NCBI RefSeq assembly: GCF_000482745.1
Contig: NZ_AXWQ01000004.1
Location: 372,001-436,000, forward strand
DNA from: Oleidesulfovibrio alaskensis DSM 16109
Lineage (GTDB): Bacteria; Desulfobacterota; Desulfovibrionia; Desulfovibrionales; Desulfovibrionaceae
DNA length: 64,000 bases
Direction of reading: 5' to 3'
The position numbers and the translations under genes are program-made. A model generated the notes under the pieces. It saw only the letters and a list, made by a program, of their open reading frames with translations, ran no database searches and was not told the DNA's origin. Below, piece after piece: positions 25,122-34,849 of this stretch. Every line of letters starts with the position of its first letter. Positions within the stretch are counted from its first letter, which is position 1.

Positions 25122-26975
25122 ATGAACAGCGCACTTTTTTCCGCTCCCAACATGCAGGCTCTGGCCGCCACCTGCCGCCCCGCAGCGCAGTGGCTTTCGC
25201 ACATGTCACCGGATATCTCTCCGCTGCTGGCAGCCATGGGCAAAAACAGCCATGGCATGACAGACCTGCAGTTGCCGGACGGGCGCTATCTTTTTGACGC
25301 CGCCCCTCCCGCTGTCTGCTACGGTAAATGGATTCCGGATTCCGCACACCGCAAAGACAGCGGTCCGGCAGCAGACCGGCATAATCTGGCACGCAGCGCC
25401 ACTGTGGTGATAGGCTGCAACGTGGGCTACGGGCTGGTGCATCTTATCGACAACACACCGGATACACATAAGATACTGTTACTCGAACCGGATGCCGCCA
25501 TGCTGGCTCTGTGCCTGTCGCAGTCCGACTTCAGCCCTTTTATCCGCTCCGGCAAGCTTACCGTGCTTCCGCCCGACCGCACCGTGGTACACGACATCAT
25601 CCGCAGGCTGGATGTACAGTACCTCTTCGGCAGTATTCACCTGCGTGCCGACCTGCCCAGCCAGCAGATATCGCCGCTGTATGCCGAATGGGCGAACATA
25701 GTGCACGGCATGATGGACAGTTTCGGGCTGGAGATGCTGACACTGCGCAAGGTGCAGGACACCATGGTGTCCAACGAGCTTGCAAACTTCCGCACGGCAC
25801 TGCGCAACGGCAGTCTCAATCCGCTTGAAAACATGCTCAGGGGACTGCCCGCGCTTATCGTCGGCGCCGGACCTTCGCTGGAAAGCAACGGACCGGTCAT
25901 CGCCCCGCACACCGCCGACGCAGTCATCGCCACATCGCTGCAGGCGCTGCCCGCCTGCCGCAAAGCAGGTATAAAACCCCACTTCTGCCTTGCCATCGAC
26001 TGGGGTGAAGTAATGACCGCAGTGTACAACCGGCTGGATAATGAATGGGCGGCCGATATCCCGCTCATCTATTCCACCAAAACGCGCCATGAAGTTGTCG
26101 CCCGCTACCCCGGACCCGCACTGCCGCTCTGGACTGTGGGCGGTCTGGCCACCTTTATCGGAGGCAGCGGTGATCTGGTGCTGGAGGCAGGCAGTAACGT
26201 CAACGTGGCCATTGTGCGTCTGCTCTACTGGGCAGGAGTACGCAGATTCACGCTGCTGGGGCAGGATCTGGGGTGGAAAGGCGACCGCAGCCACGCCAGC
26301 GGACACCACGCCACCATGCTCAGATCGCATCAGGCAGCCAGAGACATCGACGGCAACCCCATACGCACCGACAACAAATTTCTGGCCGCAGCCCGCGAAC
26401 TGGAGCAGGATTTCCGCATTCACACGGACATCGAAGCCTACAACATATATGGCGGCGGACTTCCCATACACGGAGCGGCCAACATAACGGCACAGGATGC
26501 GCTGGACAACAACCTGCTGCAGGCCCGCGGGGCAAGTCTTGACAAACTGCGTCTGGCATTGCAGCAGGCCATGATTCCCTGCAACCAGCCGGCATGGGAA
26601 CCTCGCGAAGAACAATGGCGTTCAAGCCTGCGGCACGTCCAGCGCCGGCTGGAAAAACTGCTGCGCAAAGCCGCCCGCAACCACGATGACATCACAGCCA
26701 CCCTGCGGCAGGTACACGCATTTCTGCGGCAGGACCCGCTTTATCTGCCGTATCTGTACAACGAAATCATGGACATAGCCGGAATGGGGCTGGGCAGACT
26801 GCGGTACGGTCCCGCCGACCTTAAAGCCTTCAAGGATATCGTGCGCAGAGTGCTGCACAAAGTCCGGCATATGGACAGCGTGCTGTGCACTCCGGCCCAT
26901 GACAGCTGCGTTCCGGTGTCCGCCGCCTCGTCCGCATCGGGCGGTTCTGTCCGTCCGCAAGCGCAGACACTCTGA
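25122..26975 (+). CDS. Motility accessory factor (Maf/DUF115) family protein
   Basis: About 617 residues. The central domain (from LPALIVGAGPSLESNGPVI through DAVIATSLQALPACRKAGIKPHF, WTVGGLATFIGGSGDLVLEA and FTLLGQDLGW) is the MAF_flag10/DUF115 fold. Members are glycosyltransferase-like proteins that add nonulosonic acids to flagellin. The start is uncertain: ATG at 25122 lacks a clear Shine-Dalgarno, and an in-frame ATG at 25005 would add 39 residues. No nonulosonic acid synthesis genes lie in the window. The tail from about residue 600 is Ser/Ala-rich. Confidence 0.85.
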   Translation: MNSALFSAPNMQALAATCRPAAQWLSHMSPDISPLLAAMGKNSHGMTDLQLPDGRYLFDAAPPAVCYGKWIPDSAHRKDSGPAADRHNLARSATVVIGCNVGYGLVHLIDNTPDTHKILLLEPDAAMLALCLSQSDFSPFIRSGKLTVLPPDRTVVHDIIRRLDVQYLFGSIHLRADLPSQQISPLYAEWANIVHGMMDSFGLEMLTLRKVQDTMVSNELANFRTALRNGSLNPLENMLRGLPALIVGAGPSLESNGPVIAPHTADAVIATSLQALPACRKAGIKPHFCLAIDWGEVMTAVYNRLDNEWAADIPLIYSTKTRHEVVARYPGPALPLWTVGGLATFIGGSGDLVLEAGSNVNVAIVRLLYWAGVRRFTLLGQDLGWKGDRSHASGHHATMLRSHQAARDIDGNPIRTDNKFLAAARELEQDFRIHTDIEAYNIYGGGLPIHGAANITAQDALDNNLLQARGASLDKLRLALQQAMIPCNQPAWEPREEQWRSSLRHVQRRLEKLLRKAARNHDDITATLRQVHAFLRQDPLYLPYLYNEIMDIAGMGLGRLRYGPADLKAFKDIVRRVLHKVRHMDSVLCTPAHDSCVPVSAASSASGGSVRPQAQTL

Positions 26976-27222
26976 CCGCCAGCGACACAGCCAGGCCGCC
27001 GCTGCCGTAAACGCGACGGTACCGGACGGCCTGTGTCCGGCCGCGTCAAACAGCACCTGCCGCAAAAGCCCGCACCGGACCGCAGTCAGGGGGGATTGCC
27101 CGCAGGCTGTGACGCACACGCATTGCCATCTGCCGCGATCCGGCGCTATCATTCATTTTTCAATCAATCTTTGCGTGCCGTGCGCGCTCTGCCGCCGCAC
27201 GGCGCCCGCACAGGAGCTGCAT

Positions 27223-27522
27223 ATGAGCGTAATGGCAGAACTGGCCATGTTTCCCATGAATCCAGCCACAGGCGGCAGCCTGAGCCCCTATGTGGCAAGG
27301 GTTCTCAATATTGTCCGCGCCAGCGGCCTCGGCCACAGTCTGGGCCCCATGGGCACAGTCATCGAAGGCGAATGGGATGAAGTGATGCAGTGCATCACAG
27401 CATGCTTCCGTGAGCTGGAAAAGGACTGCGACAGAGTCTACATGACTCTGAAGGTGGACTGGAAACGCGGAACACGCCCCCGCATGGAACAGAAAACACA
27501 ATCCGTGCTGCAGAAACTGTAG
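27223..27522 (+). CDS. MTH1187/YkoF-type thiamine-binding protein
   Basis: 99 residues. It matches the small MTH1187 (DUF77) family: MAELAMFPMNP, GSLSPYVARVLNIV, GLGHSLGPMGTVIEGEWDEVMQCI, then CDRVYMTLKVDWKRG. Members form dimers or tetramers and bind thiamine or hydroxymethylpyrimidine. CAGGAG lies 6 bases before the ATG. It follows Maf with a 247-bp gap in which I see no other gene, and ends in a strong terminator. Confidence 0.88.
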   Translation: MSVMAELAMFPMNPATGGSLSPYVARVLNIVRASGLGHSLGPMGTVIEGEWDEVMQCITACFRELEKDCDRVYMTLKVDWKRGTRPRMEQKTQSVLQKL

Positions 27523-27531
27523 CCGCGCATC

Positions 27532-27563
27532 AAAAAAGGCCTTCCACGGGGAAGGCCTTTTTT
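27532..27563. terminator. Bidirectional terminator
   Basis: AAAAAAGGCCTTCC (27532-27545), loop ACGG, GGAAGGCCTTTTTT (27550-27563). It serves the thiamine-binding gene on plus and the MATE gene on minus. Confidence 0.92.
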
Positions 27564-27569
27564 ACGGTA

Positions 27570-28985
27570 TCAGCAGGGTCCGGCATCCGGACTGCGGCGA
27601 ACTGTTTCAACCACTTTCATGGAACGCCATTTGCCGCCCCTGTAGCGCAGCAGCGCCGAAAGACTGAGCGCCACGGCGTAACAGGTAAGCACCACCCACA
27701 ATGCGATGAGACCGGCGTCGAACCACAGCCGCATGATGACAATGACCGCCACCATGCATGCACAGCCCACCACCATGGCCCACATGACAAAATAGGTGTC
27801 TCCCGCCCCTTTGACAGCGCCGAAAAACACCAGCGACAACGCGTCGAACAGACAGTAGAACGCCACAAAACGCATCAGCACCACACCGGCTTCGCGAATG
27901 GGAACATACTCCTGCACACTGACATCCTGCGGCCGGAACATATCAAGCAGCACACCCGGAAAAATGATGAACATCACACCGATGCACAGCATCCACGCCA
28001 GCGCCAGATGCAAAGTATTCATGGCGGCGGTACCTGCCGCATCGGGTTTGCCCGCGCCGATGGCCTGCCCCACCATGGTGCTGACTGCTATGTTCAGCCC
28101 CAGCATGGGCAGAAAGGCCAGCGAATCAATGGAAAACACGATATTGGTTGCCGCCAGTTCCACTCTGCCCAGACGTCCGATGACAAAAACAAAAAACGTA
28201 ATGGCAAAAATCTCAAAAAAATAGTTCACACCGCTGGGCAGGCCGTAACGCATCATGCGCAAAAAAAGCGCCCGTTCAAAACGCCAGTTGCGCAGAACGC
28301 CGAACATGGCATCGTGACGGCGGGTAAACGTGGCAAGCGCCAGAAAGAAAAATGTCAGCGCCCAGCCGGCCACCGTGGCAATGCCCGCCCCGGCTATGCC
28401 CAGTTCGGGCAGCCCCCACGCACCGTAAATCAGCGCGTAATCAAGCGGGATGTTGATGATCATGGCCGCGATGTTGGCCACCATTACAGGACGGGTAAGC
28501 CCCCGACCGGAAAAAAAGCAGCTCAGCGCGCTGGAAAGCAGCATGAACACCGCTCCCACAGTCAGTACGCGGAAATAGATCACCTCCAGCCTGACCACCG
28601 GCGCAGGGTGTCCGGCAAAGGAAAACATAAACGGCGCGACAAACCACAGCAGAGCCAGCAGCACTCCGCCCATGAGACTGAAATGAATGGCCTGCCACAA
28701 GGCGGCACCCACACGGGCAGGCGCAGCCGACCCGCAGTACTGCGCTATGAAAACGTTGGCATATCCGGCAACGCCTGTAAAAAACAGCAGAAACAGCAGG
28801 TTGACAATGGCAGCAGGCAATGCAGCCGCAATGGCGTCCACGGAATAATGGCTCAGAAAAAGCCGGTCGGTGAACTGCATCACAGTGGACGAGGCCATGC
28901 TGATAACAAGGGGCAACCCCACGCCGAGCACATCGCGATAGCCGTTGGGCATGCCCCAACGTGCACGCAGGGAAGAAAAGAACAT
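27570..28985 (-). CDS. MATE-family multidrug/metabolite exporter
   Basis: 471 residues, twelve predicted membrane helices in two related halves. The pattern GLPLVISMASSTVMQFTDRLFL at the first helix and QYCGSAAPARVG in the first loop are typical, with PLDYALIYG in the middle and MVGQAIGAG in the second half. MATE proteins export cationic compounds by Na+ or H+ exchange. GGAG lies 7 bases before the ATG at 28985; a longer in-frame start has no support. Substrate not predictable. It is divergent from the PAP2 gene. Confidence 0.88.
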   Translation of the reverse strand: MFFSSLRARWGMPNGYRDVLGVGLPLVISMASSTVMQFTDRLFLSHYSVDAIAAALPAAIVNLLFLLFFTGVAGYANVFIAQYCGSAAPARVGAALWQAIHFSLMGGVLLALLWFVAPFMFSFAGHPAPVVRLEVIYFRVLTVGAVFMLLSSALSCFFSGRGLTRPVMVANIAAMIINIPLDYALIYGAWGLPELGIAGAGIATVAGWALTFFFLALATFTRRHDAMFGVLRNWRFERALFLRMMRYGLPSGVNYFFEIFAITFFVFVIGRLGRVELAATNIVFSIDSLAFLPMLGLNIAVSTMVGQAIGAGKPDAAGTAAMNTLHLALAWMLCIGVMFIIFPGVLLDMFRPQDVSVQEYVPIREAGVVLMRFVAFYCLFDALSLVFFGAVKGAGDTYFVMWAMVVGCACMVAVIVIMRLWFDAGLIALWVVLTCYAVALSLSALLRYRGGKWRSMKVVETVRRSPDAGPC

Positions 28986-29134
28986 CAGGATACTCCGGAA
29001 CAGAATTAGATGACTAGTATACGGAAAGGAACTTGAATGTGTAATCACACTCACAGGGCAAGTCAATCACTCGCAACCGCAAAACCGCACCGGCTCAGGC
29101 TTCACTTATGGCGTGTTTCAGCCTATAAGGCGGC

Positions 29135-29803
29135 ATGCGTACCAGCCATTCCGCACTTGTATACGCGCTCTGTCTGCTGCCCATGATGATCATGCTGGCA
29201 GCCGTGGCACTGTGCATCGGCACCGGTGAGACAGTGACGACGTTTTTCAGAGCTTACAGATACCAGCACCCCGATCTGACGTACTGGCTAACCATACTCA
29301 CAGACTGGGGCAATCCCTTTTTATATCTGGTGTACGGCACCATCTATGCCCGTGCGGCCAAAGGCTCTGTTCTGGCCGCGCGCAATCCGCAGGAAGCCCG
29401 CAGCAGACGCAATTTCGTGCTGGCCTGGATAATAGCCCAGCTGCTGGTGGCGTTTCTGCTTGTGCGCATTTTCAAAATAACCATAGGCAGCCCCCGGCCC
29501 AATGCGGACGGCACATTTCAGCCGTTCTCCTTCAACTCCGGGCACAATTCGCTTCCCTCCGGACATACCACTGAAATCGTGGGGTCTGTACTGCCGCTGG
29601 CCTGCGCCGCAAAACGGCGCGCCGGAATATTGCTTTCCGCGCTGCTGGCAGTATACGCCGCACTGGTCGGCTTCAGCCGCATATATCTGGGACAGCACCA
29701 TGCGAGCGATGTTTTTTTCGGCACGCTTACGGGTGCTTTTTCCGCTTTACTCATGCACACCGTCTGGACGCACCTGAACAGGAAAAACAATGACGCAAAC
29801 TGA
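29135..29803 (+). CDS. PAP2-family membrane phosphatase
   Basis: 222 residues with about six membrane helices. The three PAP2 motifs are present: KITIGSPRPN (motif 1), PSGHTTE (motif 2, catalytic His) and SRIYLGQHHASDVFFG (motif 3). Lipid A phosphatases LpxE/LpxF and undecaprenyl-pyrophosphate phosphatases share this fold. The next gene is an ArnT-like glycosyltransferase whose start overlaps this gene's end by 14 bp, so the two are co-translated. Inference: a lipid A or lipid-linked sugar phosphatase. AAGGCGG precedes the ATG. Confidence 0.85.
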   Translation: MRTSHSALVYALCLLPMMIMLAAVALCIGTGETVTTFFRAYRYQHPDLTYWLTILTDWGNPFLYLVYGTIYARAAKGSVLAARNPQEARSRRNFVLAWIIAQLLVAFLLVRIFKITIGSPRPNADGTFQPFSFNSGHNSLPSGHTTEIVGSVLPLACAAKRRAGILLSALLAVYAALVGFSRIYLGQHHASDVFFGTLTGAFSALLMHTVWTHLNRKNNDAN

Positions 29804-31859
29804 AAACACTCCCGATGCCGGTCAGCACGATCTGCACTCACAGACCGTCACGCCCGACGCTTCGACTGAAGCGGCACCGGCCGCACCGCAGCGTACAGTC
29901 TGCGAACGCATTCTGGATATTCTGGCTTTTCAGCCCCTTATTCCGCTCACCATTCTTCTGGCGCTGCAGACCGTGTTCATGCTTGACGCACGCGCGCTAT
30001 GGTATTCCGACGAAGTCCGCTATGCCAACGTGTTCGAACACGTGGTCAATGCCGGTAAATGGATTGTGCTGCACCTGAACGGTGTGCCCTACCCCGACAA
30101 ACCCCCTGTCTACTTCTGGCTGCTGGAAGGCATCAGGCAGGCTATGCAGGCTGCCGGTATCGCCGGTGACGCTCCGCAGGGCATCGGGCCGCGCCTGTTC
30201 TTCAGCGGTGCGGCTGCTTCTGCCCTGTTTTATATCTGGGCCACATACGCACTGGCCCGGCGTGTGGCAGCCGCAGACAAGCGCACGGCTCTGGGAGCCG
30301 GACTTGTACTGCTCAGCGTATTCTACTTCATCGGTGTGTCGCACTATTCGCGCATGGACCTGCTCTTCGCCGCACTGATCACGCTCAGCCACATATGCCT
30401 TTTCACCGGCTGGAAAAAAGAAAAATCCACTTTCTGGATTGTCTGCGGTTTCGCCTTCGCCGCGCTGGCTACCCTGACCAAAGGCCCTCTGGGGCTTGCC
30501 TTTCCGCTTGTCACATCGGTGCTCTTTCTGCTGTGGCGCGGCAAACCGCGGCGGCTGGCAGGTGCAGATGTGGCGGCCGGTGCCGGTGTCATGCTCTTTA
30601 TCCTGCTGGCCTGGGTCATGGGCGCGTATCTGACGGAACAGCCGGACTTTCTTTACAACATCTTCCATGACCAGATATACCGCAGGGCCACCCATACATG
30701 GCACCACTCGCAGCCGTGGTGGCACTATATGGCAACTCTGCCCGCCGCCTGGATGCCGTGGACCCTGCTGCTGCCCGTGCTGCCTTTCGGCTTTCTGCTG
30801 AGTAAAAAAGGGGCCCGTGCCGTGGCCGCTTCGCGCACTCCGGAAAAAGAAGGCATGGCCTATCTGTGGATAGCTTTTCTCAGCGGATTCGCCATTCTTT
30901 CGGCCGTCAGCATCAAAATCATCATCTACCTGCTGCCTCTTTTCGCTCCCCTGGCGGTGCTTACCGCAGGCGGCATACTGTCCCTTTCACGCGCACGCGC
31001 CAAATGGCTCATGCGGCTGATGGCACTGCTGCTGCTGGCGCTGGCCGCAGCGCTGGTCACCCTGCAGCTGGGGCAGATGTTCGGCTGGGAATGGCTGACC
31101 AAAGCCGTCCGCTGGCCGCTGGCTCTGGAAGGATTGTGGATTCTTGCCGCAATCAGTGCAGCAGGAGCGGCAATCATGTGGGTTGCGGCGCCTGCCGCCG
31201 GCGGGGCCGGTGCGCTGCTGCTGGCAGTGCTGTTCACCACCGTATGGATTCAGCCGCTGGGACTTATCACTGCTCCCTCCATGGATAACGTGATGAGCCC
31301 GCGCATGCAGGGTGAGCTTATCGGCAGCTACATAGAAAAAGGCTACACCCCCGTGACCTATAAAGTCTATTCGGGCACTTATACGTTCTACGCCGGTGCC
31401 GACCTGCTGGAACTGGACGAATGGGCCGATGTGGATGCCGCCGTGTCAGCCCACCGGAAAACCGTGGTCGCCATGCGCACCAAACACTGGGACACATGGG
31501 AAAACAAACCCGCAGACATGCGGGAGGTAAGCCGGCAGTGGATTGTAGATCAGGAATATGTCGTTGCCGTACGCGAGACATCCTCCCCCGACCAAACAGA
31601 GGTCTCTGCCCAAACAGAGGTCCCTGCGAAGTCCGGTCAAACCGGTGAGCCTGCTGACCTGCCCGCAGATTCAGCCACCGCGCCGGTTCAGCTTCCCGCT
31701 GCCAATGCCACCAACAGTACGGCAACACAGCAATCAGCCATAACGCCCTCTGCCGACATGCCTGCGGACGACGCTCCCCAAGCGGACAGCGCCGCAGAAG
31801 AGGGGCATGAGACATCCCCTGCAGATGCTCCCGCGCAGGGCAATGCCACCACCATCTGA
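29790..31859 (+). CDS. ArnT-like (PMT family) glycosyltransferase
   Basis: 689 residues, about 12-13 membrane helices. The first periplasmic loop has YSDEVRYANVFEHVV, the acidic DExR pattern of ArnT/PMT family catalytic loops, followed by PDKPPVYFWL. ArnT transfers 4-amino-4-deoxyarabinose from undecaprenyl phosphate to lipid A; related enzymes use other sugars. The last 100 residues are a low-complexity Thr/Ala/Pro/Gln-rich tail with a short duplication (PDQTEVSAQTEVPA) and have no family counterpart. The start codon lies inside the PAP2 gene. The donor pathway genes (arnB etc.) are not in the window. Confidence 0.83.
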   Translation: MTQTENTPDAGQHDLHSQTVTPDASTEAAPAAPQRTVCERILDILAFQPLIPLTILLALQTVFMLDARALWYSDEVRYANVFEHVVNAGKWIVLHLNGVPYPDKPPVYFWLLEGIRQAMQAAGIAGDAPQGIGPRLFFSGAAASALFYIWATYALARRVAAADKRTALGAGLVLLSVFYFIGVSHYSRMDLLFAALITLSHICLFTGWKKEKSTFWIVCGFAFAALATLTKGPLGLAFPLVTSVLFLLWRGKPRRLAGADVAAGAGVMLFILLAWVMGAYLTEQPDFLYNIFHDQIYRRATHTWHHSQPWWHYMATLPAAWMPWTLLLPVLPFGFLLSKKGARAVAASRTPEKEGMAYLWIAFLSGFAILSAVSIKIIIYLLPLFAPLAVLTAGGILSLSRARAKWLMRLMALLLLALAAALVTLQLGQMFGWEWLTKAVRWPLALEGLWILAAISAAGAAIMWVAAPAAGGAGALLLAVLFTTVWIQPLGLITAPSMDNVMSPRMQGELIGSYIEKGYTPVTYKVYSGTYTFYAGADLLELDEWADVDAAVSAHRKTVVAMRTKHWDTWENKPADMREVSRQWIVDQEYVVAVRETSSPDQTEVSAQTEVPAKSGQTGEPADLPADSATAPVQLPAANATNSTATQQSAITPSADMPADDAPQADSAAEEGHETSPADAPAQGNATTI

Positions 31860-31879
31860 CAGACGGTGTACAATCCATG

Positions 31880-31916
31880 AAAAAACACGGCGGCGGAACA
31901 CAGGTTCCGCCGCCGT
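31880..31916. terminator. Terminator between the ArnT-like and rhomboid genes
   Basis: ACGGCGGCGGAAC (31887-31899) pairs with GTTCCGCCGCCGT (31904-31916). An A-run at 31880-31885 gives U's on the minus strand. It probably serves the rhomboid gene and may also stop the ArnT-like transcript. Confidence 0.75.
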
Positions 31917-32001
31917 TCTGCTGTGCGCGACTGCCGCACAAAAAATTCCGGCATATGATGCAACATACTGCCGGTACAGATGAAAGATAAAACCACAGCC
32001 G

Positions 32002-33039
32002 CTACATATACACAGCCAGAGCGCAGCCCCAGGCGGCGCCTGTCAGCAGCACTGCGGCCAGTCCGCAGCATGTCTGCATCCACCTGCGGCTGACAACGGC
32101 GGCCCCCCCGGGATGCAGCAGGCCTCCGCTCAGCCTGCCCGCGGCAAAACCGCACACAAGTCCGGCCACATGTGCTGTAATGTCGGTACGTTCTCCCTCC
32201 ATGCCCAGCATGGCAAGCAGCCCCAGTCCTGCAGCAATGACCGCAAAAGCCTTCACACGGCCCTGCCTGCCCTCCAGAGCCAGCGTTATGCCGCACAAAG
32301 CCCCCACAGCGCCGAAGACACCTGTGGAGGCCCCCATACTCAGATAGTCATAGCCGGAAAACAGAACACTGCAGACATTGCCGGCGGCACCGGCCAGCAG
32401 CACAAGCAGCCAGCCCGCACCGGCACCGGTGCGACGGCAGAGCAAAGGCATAAACACACCGCCGGAAACAACATTGCCCAGCAGATGGCCGCTGTCGGCG
32501 TGCAGAGTAAGCGCGGTCACAACGCGGAACCACTCGCGGTCCACCAGCACACGCATGCCGTCCAGACGTCCGGCTTCGGCCCATTGTTCCGCAGAAAGCC
32601 CGCCAACAGCTGGTAAAAAATGATTGAGCCACGGCCACCAGTGCATACGCACGCCGTGCCAGACGGCCAGACAGAGCAGCACCCAGTAAGTGACTGCCGC
32701 AGTTGGAAAAACCGGTGCGGGAAGCGGCACCGCTGCGGCGGGGGTATTTTCATGTTCGGCGCGGAGTATTTCCGCGGCAGCCAGACGCTCATAAAGCAGC
32801 GGCACATACAACGCCGCCCCCCATGAACGGTGCTGCAGCCGGTAGGGAATACCCCGCGATGCCAGCACCAGCGGCCATGCCGGAGCTACTCCGGCCCGCA
32901 CACGCAGTCCGGAAGCCGCCAGCAGAGGCACCACATCGCACCACCAGCGCGAAGCTCCGCGCCGGACCATGCGGTGTCTGCCTGTCCCGGTCGTCCCGCC
33001 CCGCAGAATGGTACCTGAACGTCCGGCAGAAATGGCCAC
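32002..33039 (-). CDS. Rhomboid-family intramembrane serine protease
   Basis: 345 residues. The C-terminal half is a rhomboid core: the HxxxN motif at H185-N189 (GHLLGN), the catalytic serine S238 in GASTGVFG and the catalytic histidine H290 in TAHVAGLVCG. The N-terminal 110 residues are a soluble, basic and variable domain. Rhomboids cleave membrane proteins within the bilayer; the target is unknown. It starts 4 bp after the fxsA stop, so it is probably co-transcribed with fxsA. The stop is followed by a strong hairpin. Confidence 0.9.
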   Translation of the reverse strand: MAISAGRSGTILRGGTTGTGRHRMVRRGASRWWCDVVPLLAASGLRVRAGVAPAWPLVLASRGIPYRLQHRSWGAALYVPLLYERLAAAEILRAEHENTPAAAVPLPAPVFPTAAVTYWVLLCLAVWHGVRMHWWPWLNHFLPAVGGLSAEQWAEAGRLDGMRVLVDREWFRVVTALTLHADSGHLLGNVVSGGVFMPLLCRRTGAGAGWLLVLLAGAAGNVCSVLFSGYDYLSMGASTGVFGAVGALCGITLALEGRQGRVKAFAVIAAGLGLLAMLGMEGERTDITAHVAGLVCGFAAGRLSGGLLHPGGAAVVSRRWMQTCCGLAAVLLTGAAWGCALAVYM

Positions 33040-33042
33040 AGG

Positions 33043-33618
33043 CTATTTCCGCCGCGGACCATCCGCATCGCAATCGATGACGCGGGGGTCATCCTGCGAA
33101 CCGTCCTCCGCGGCTTCACAGTCTATGACAACAGTCCTGCGCGGCTCTTCCTGTGCTTCGGGACCGAACCCGCCGGAATAGTAGGTACGGGAATAAAATG
33201 TTCCGCCGCTGCCGAACCCGCCGGAAAACTGCGAGGAGCGGGCTGCCCCGTGCACCTGCACCGAGCTGGCGAAACTCCGCCGCAACCGGCGTGCCAGCGG
33301 CGCTCTGGTAAGCGGGAAAAGTAATACAAGTCCCAGCGCATCGGTCATGAGACCCGGTGTTATCAGCAGAATACCGGCCACAAGAATCATCAGGCCCTCA
33401 ACCATCTCATCAGCAGGCATGACACCTTTATCCAGCGACTGGCGCACCTTGAACATGGTGCTCAGCCCTTCCGTGCGGGCCAGCCATGCACCGGCTATGC
33501 CCGTAAGTATGACCAGCAGTATGGTTGAACCGGCACCGATGGCGCTGCCGACCTGAATGAGCAGATACAGCTCGATGAAAGGGATTATGGTAAACAGCAG
33601 TAAAAGGCGTAGCAGCAT
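33043..33618 (-). CDS. fxsA: FxsA-family cytoplasmic membrane protein
   Basis: 191 residues. The first 120 residues contain three to four membrane helices with FxsA family features (IIPFIELYLLIQVGSAIGAG, GIAGAWLARTEGL, GILLITPGLMTDALGLVLL). In E. coli FxsA affects phage T7 exclusion by the F plasmid; its cellular role is unclear. The C-terminal region is Ser/Gly-rich with acidic repeats (VIDCEAAED, VIDCDADG) and is longer than in E. coli. AGGGG precedes the ATG. Confidence 0.88.
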   Translation of the reverse strand: MLLRLLLLFTIIPFIELYLLIQVGSAIGAGSTILLVILTGIAGAWLARTEGLSTMFKVRQSLDKGVMPADEMVEGLMILVAGILLITPGLMTDALGLVLLFPLTRAPLARRLRRSFASSVQVHGAARSSQFSGGFGSGGTFYSRTYYSGGFGPEAQEEPRRTVVIDCEAAEDGSQDDPRVIDCDADGPRRK

Positions 33619-33846
33619 GGTGACCCCTGTTATGGCCTGTTATGGATTGATTGCCGGTTTTCCGGCCATGCACTGGTACTAAGCATTCCGCGACAGTTGT
33701 AAAGCGCAGTCATGCTGCGACCGGCAACAGCACGGCAGACCGCACATTGAGTCAAAGTACCGCCCATGGCAAGCGGCCGGTGCGGCACGGCACGGCAGGA
33801 ACATACAGGGACAAACGGGCACAAAACGAATCACACAGGCCGGACA

Positions 33847-34737
33847 TCACCCCGCAAGGGCTATCATCGCAGCACCGGCCCCCATGACACAGGCACCGGC
33901 AGTTCGCCACAGCGTTACCCGCTCGCCGAAAACCAGACGGCCGAAGACAACGGAAATGATCCCGTTGAGCCGCTTGACCGCTATCATATACGCGGCCGCC
34001 ACCAGCGTGATAGCAAGATAGTGAAAGACAATCTGGCCGAACATGCATACCCCCAGCGCGGCACCGGCAAGAGGCCGTTCACGCAGACAACGCGGACTGA
34101 CGCGGGTAAAACCGAAGATAAGCAGAAGCATCAAGGTGTTATGAATGGCGAAAAACATGGCCGCGGTGTACATGGGGGTTCCCAGCAGGGCCAGTTTTTT
34201 AGATAAGACAGCGGTCAGGCTCCAGATGAAAGCCGCCAGCAGCATAAGCATGCTGCCTTTTTCGCGGTATACCGCGCGGAACGGTTCCAGCAGGGCCGCA
34301 CCGGCGCCGCAGGTTCTGCCTGAAGCGGCAGGAGCGCGGTTAAGCAGCCAGCTGCCGGCCACAATGCATGCAATACCCGCCACGCCCTGCGCCGGTATCG
34401 CCTCACCCAGAATAACGTAGCCGGTGCCCAGCATGAACGCCGGTGTAAATGAAAGAAAAGGAACGGTGAGCGAGATGGGGGACAGCCTGATGGCCCATGT
34501 CTGTATAAGAAACGCCGCCATATTGAGGGGCAGCATGACAGCCATGACGCTCCAGAACCCCTGCTGCACCTCGGGTGCATCGGACAGCAGCAGATATCCT
34601 GCAAACAGGGGCAGGCTCCAGGCCATGGGCCAGACAATCATCTCGTACGGCGGCCTGTCGCCGAAAAAGCGCTTGAAGAGCACAGCTTCACCCGCAGAAA
34701 AAAAGGCAGTGGCCAGAGCCAGAACAAACCACAGCAT
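33847..34737 (-). CDS. EamA/DMT-family permease
   Basis: About 296 residues, ten membrane helices in two EamA repeats of about 145 residues (SPISLTVPFLSFTPAFMLG in the first, GIISVVFGRLVFGE in the second). The family exports amino acids, sugars or nucleoside derivatives; substrate cannot be assigned. ATG at 34737 has GGGGGT 7 bases upstream; a GTG at 34746 is the alternative. It is divergent from nothing close and precedes a 228-bp gap before fxsA. Confidence 0.83.
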   Translation of the reverse strand: MLWFVLALATAFFSAGEAVLFKRFFGDRPPYEMIVWPMAWSLPLFAGYLLLSDAPEVQQGFWSVMAVMLPLNMAAFLIQTWAIRLSPISLTVPFLSFTPAFMLGTGYVILGEAIPAQGVAGIACIVAGSWLLNRAPAASGRTCGAGAALLEPFRAVYREKGSMLMLLAAFIWSLTAVLSKKLALLGTPMYTAAMFFAIHNTLMLLLIFGFTRVSPRCLRERPLAGAALGVCMFGQIVFHYLAITLVAAAYMIAVKRLNGIISVVFGRLVFGERVTLWRTAGACVMGAGAAMIALAG

Positions 34738-34792
34738 GACAGGCACCCCCGTTGACTCGGTTCAGTTACACCTTACTTCTTTACGGGCAACG

Positions 34793-34827
34793 AAAAAAGG
34801 CCCGGACAGTATTCTGCCGGGCCTTTT
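34793..34827. terminator. Terminator of rpmB
   Basis: A stem with AAGGCCCGG on one side and CCGGGCCTT on the other, with A's before and T's after. It lies about 25 bases past the rpmB stop on the minus strand. Confidence 0.85.
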
Positions 34828-34849
34828 GCGGTCGTATGCGAAACCAACC

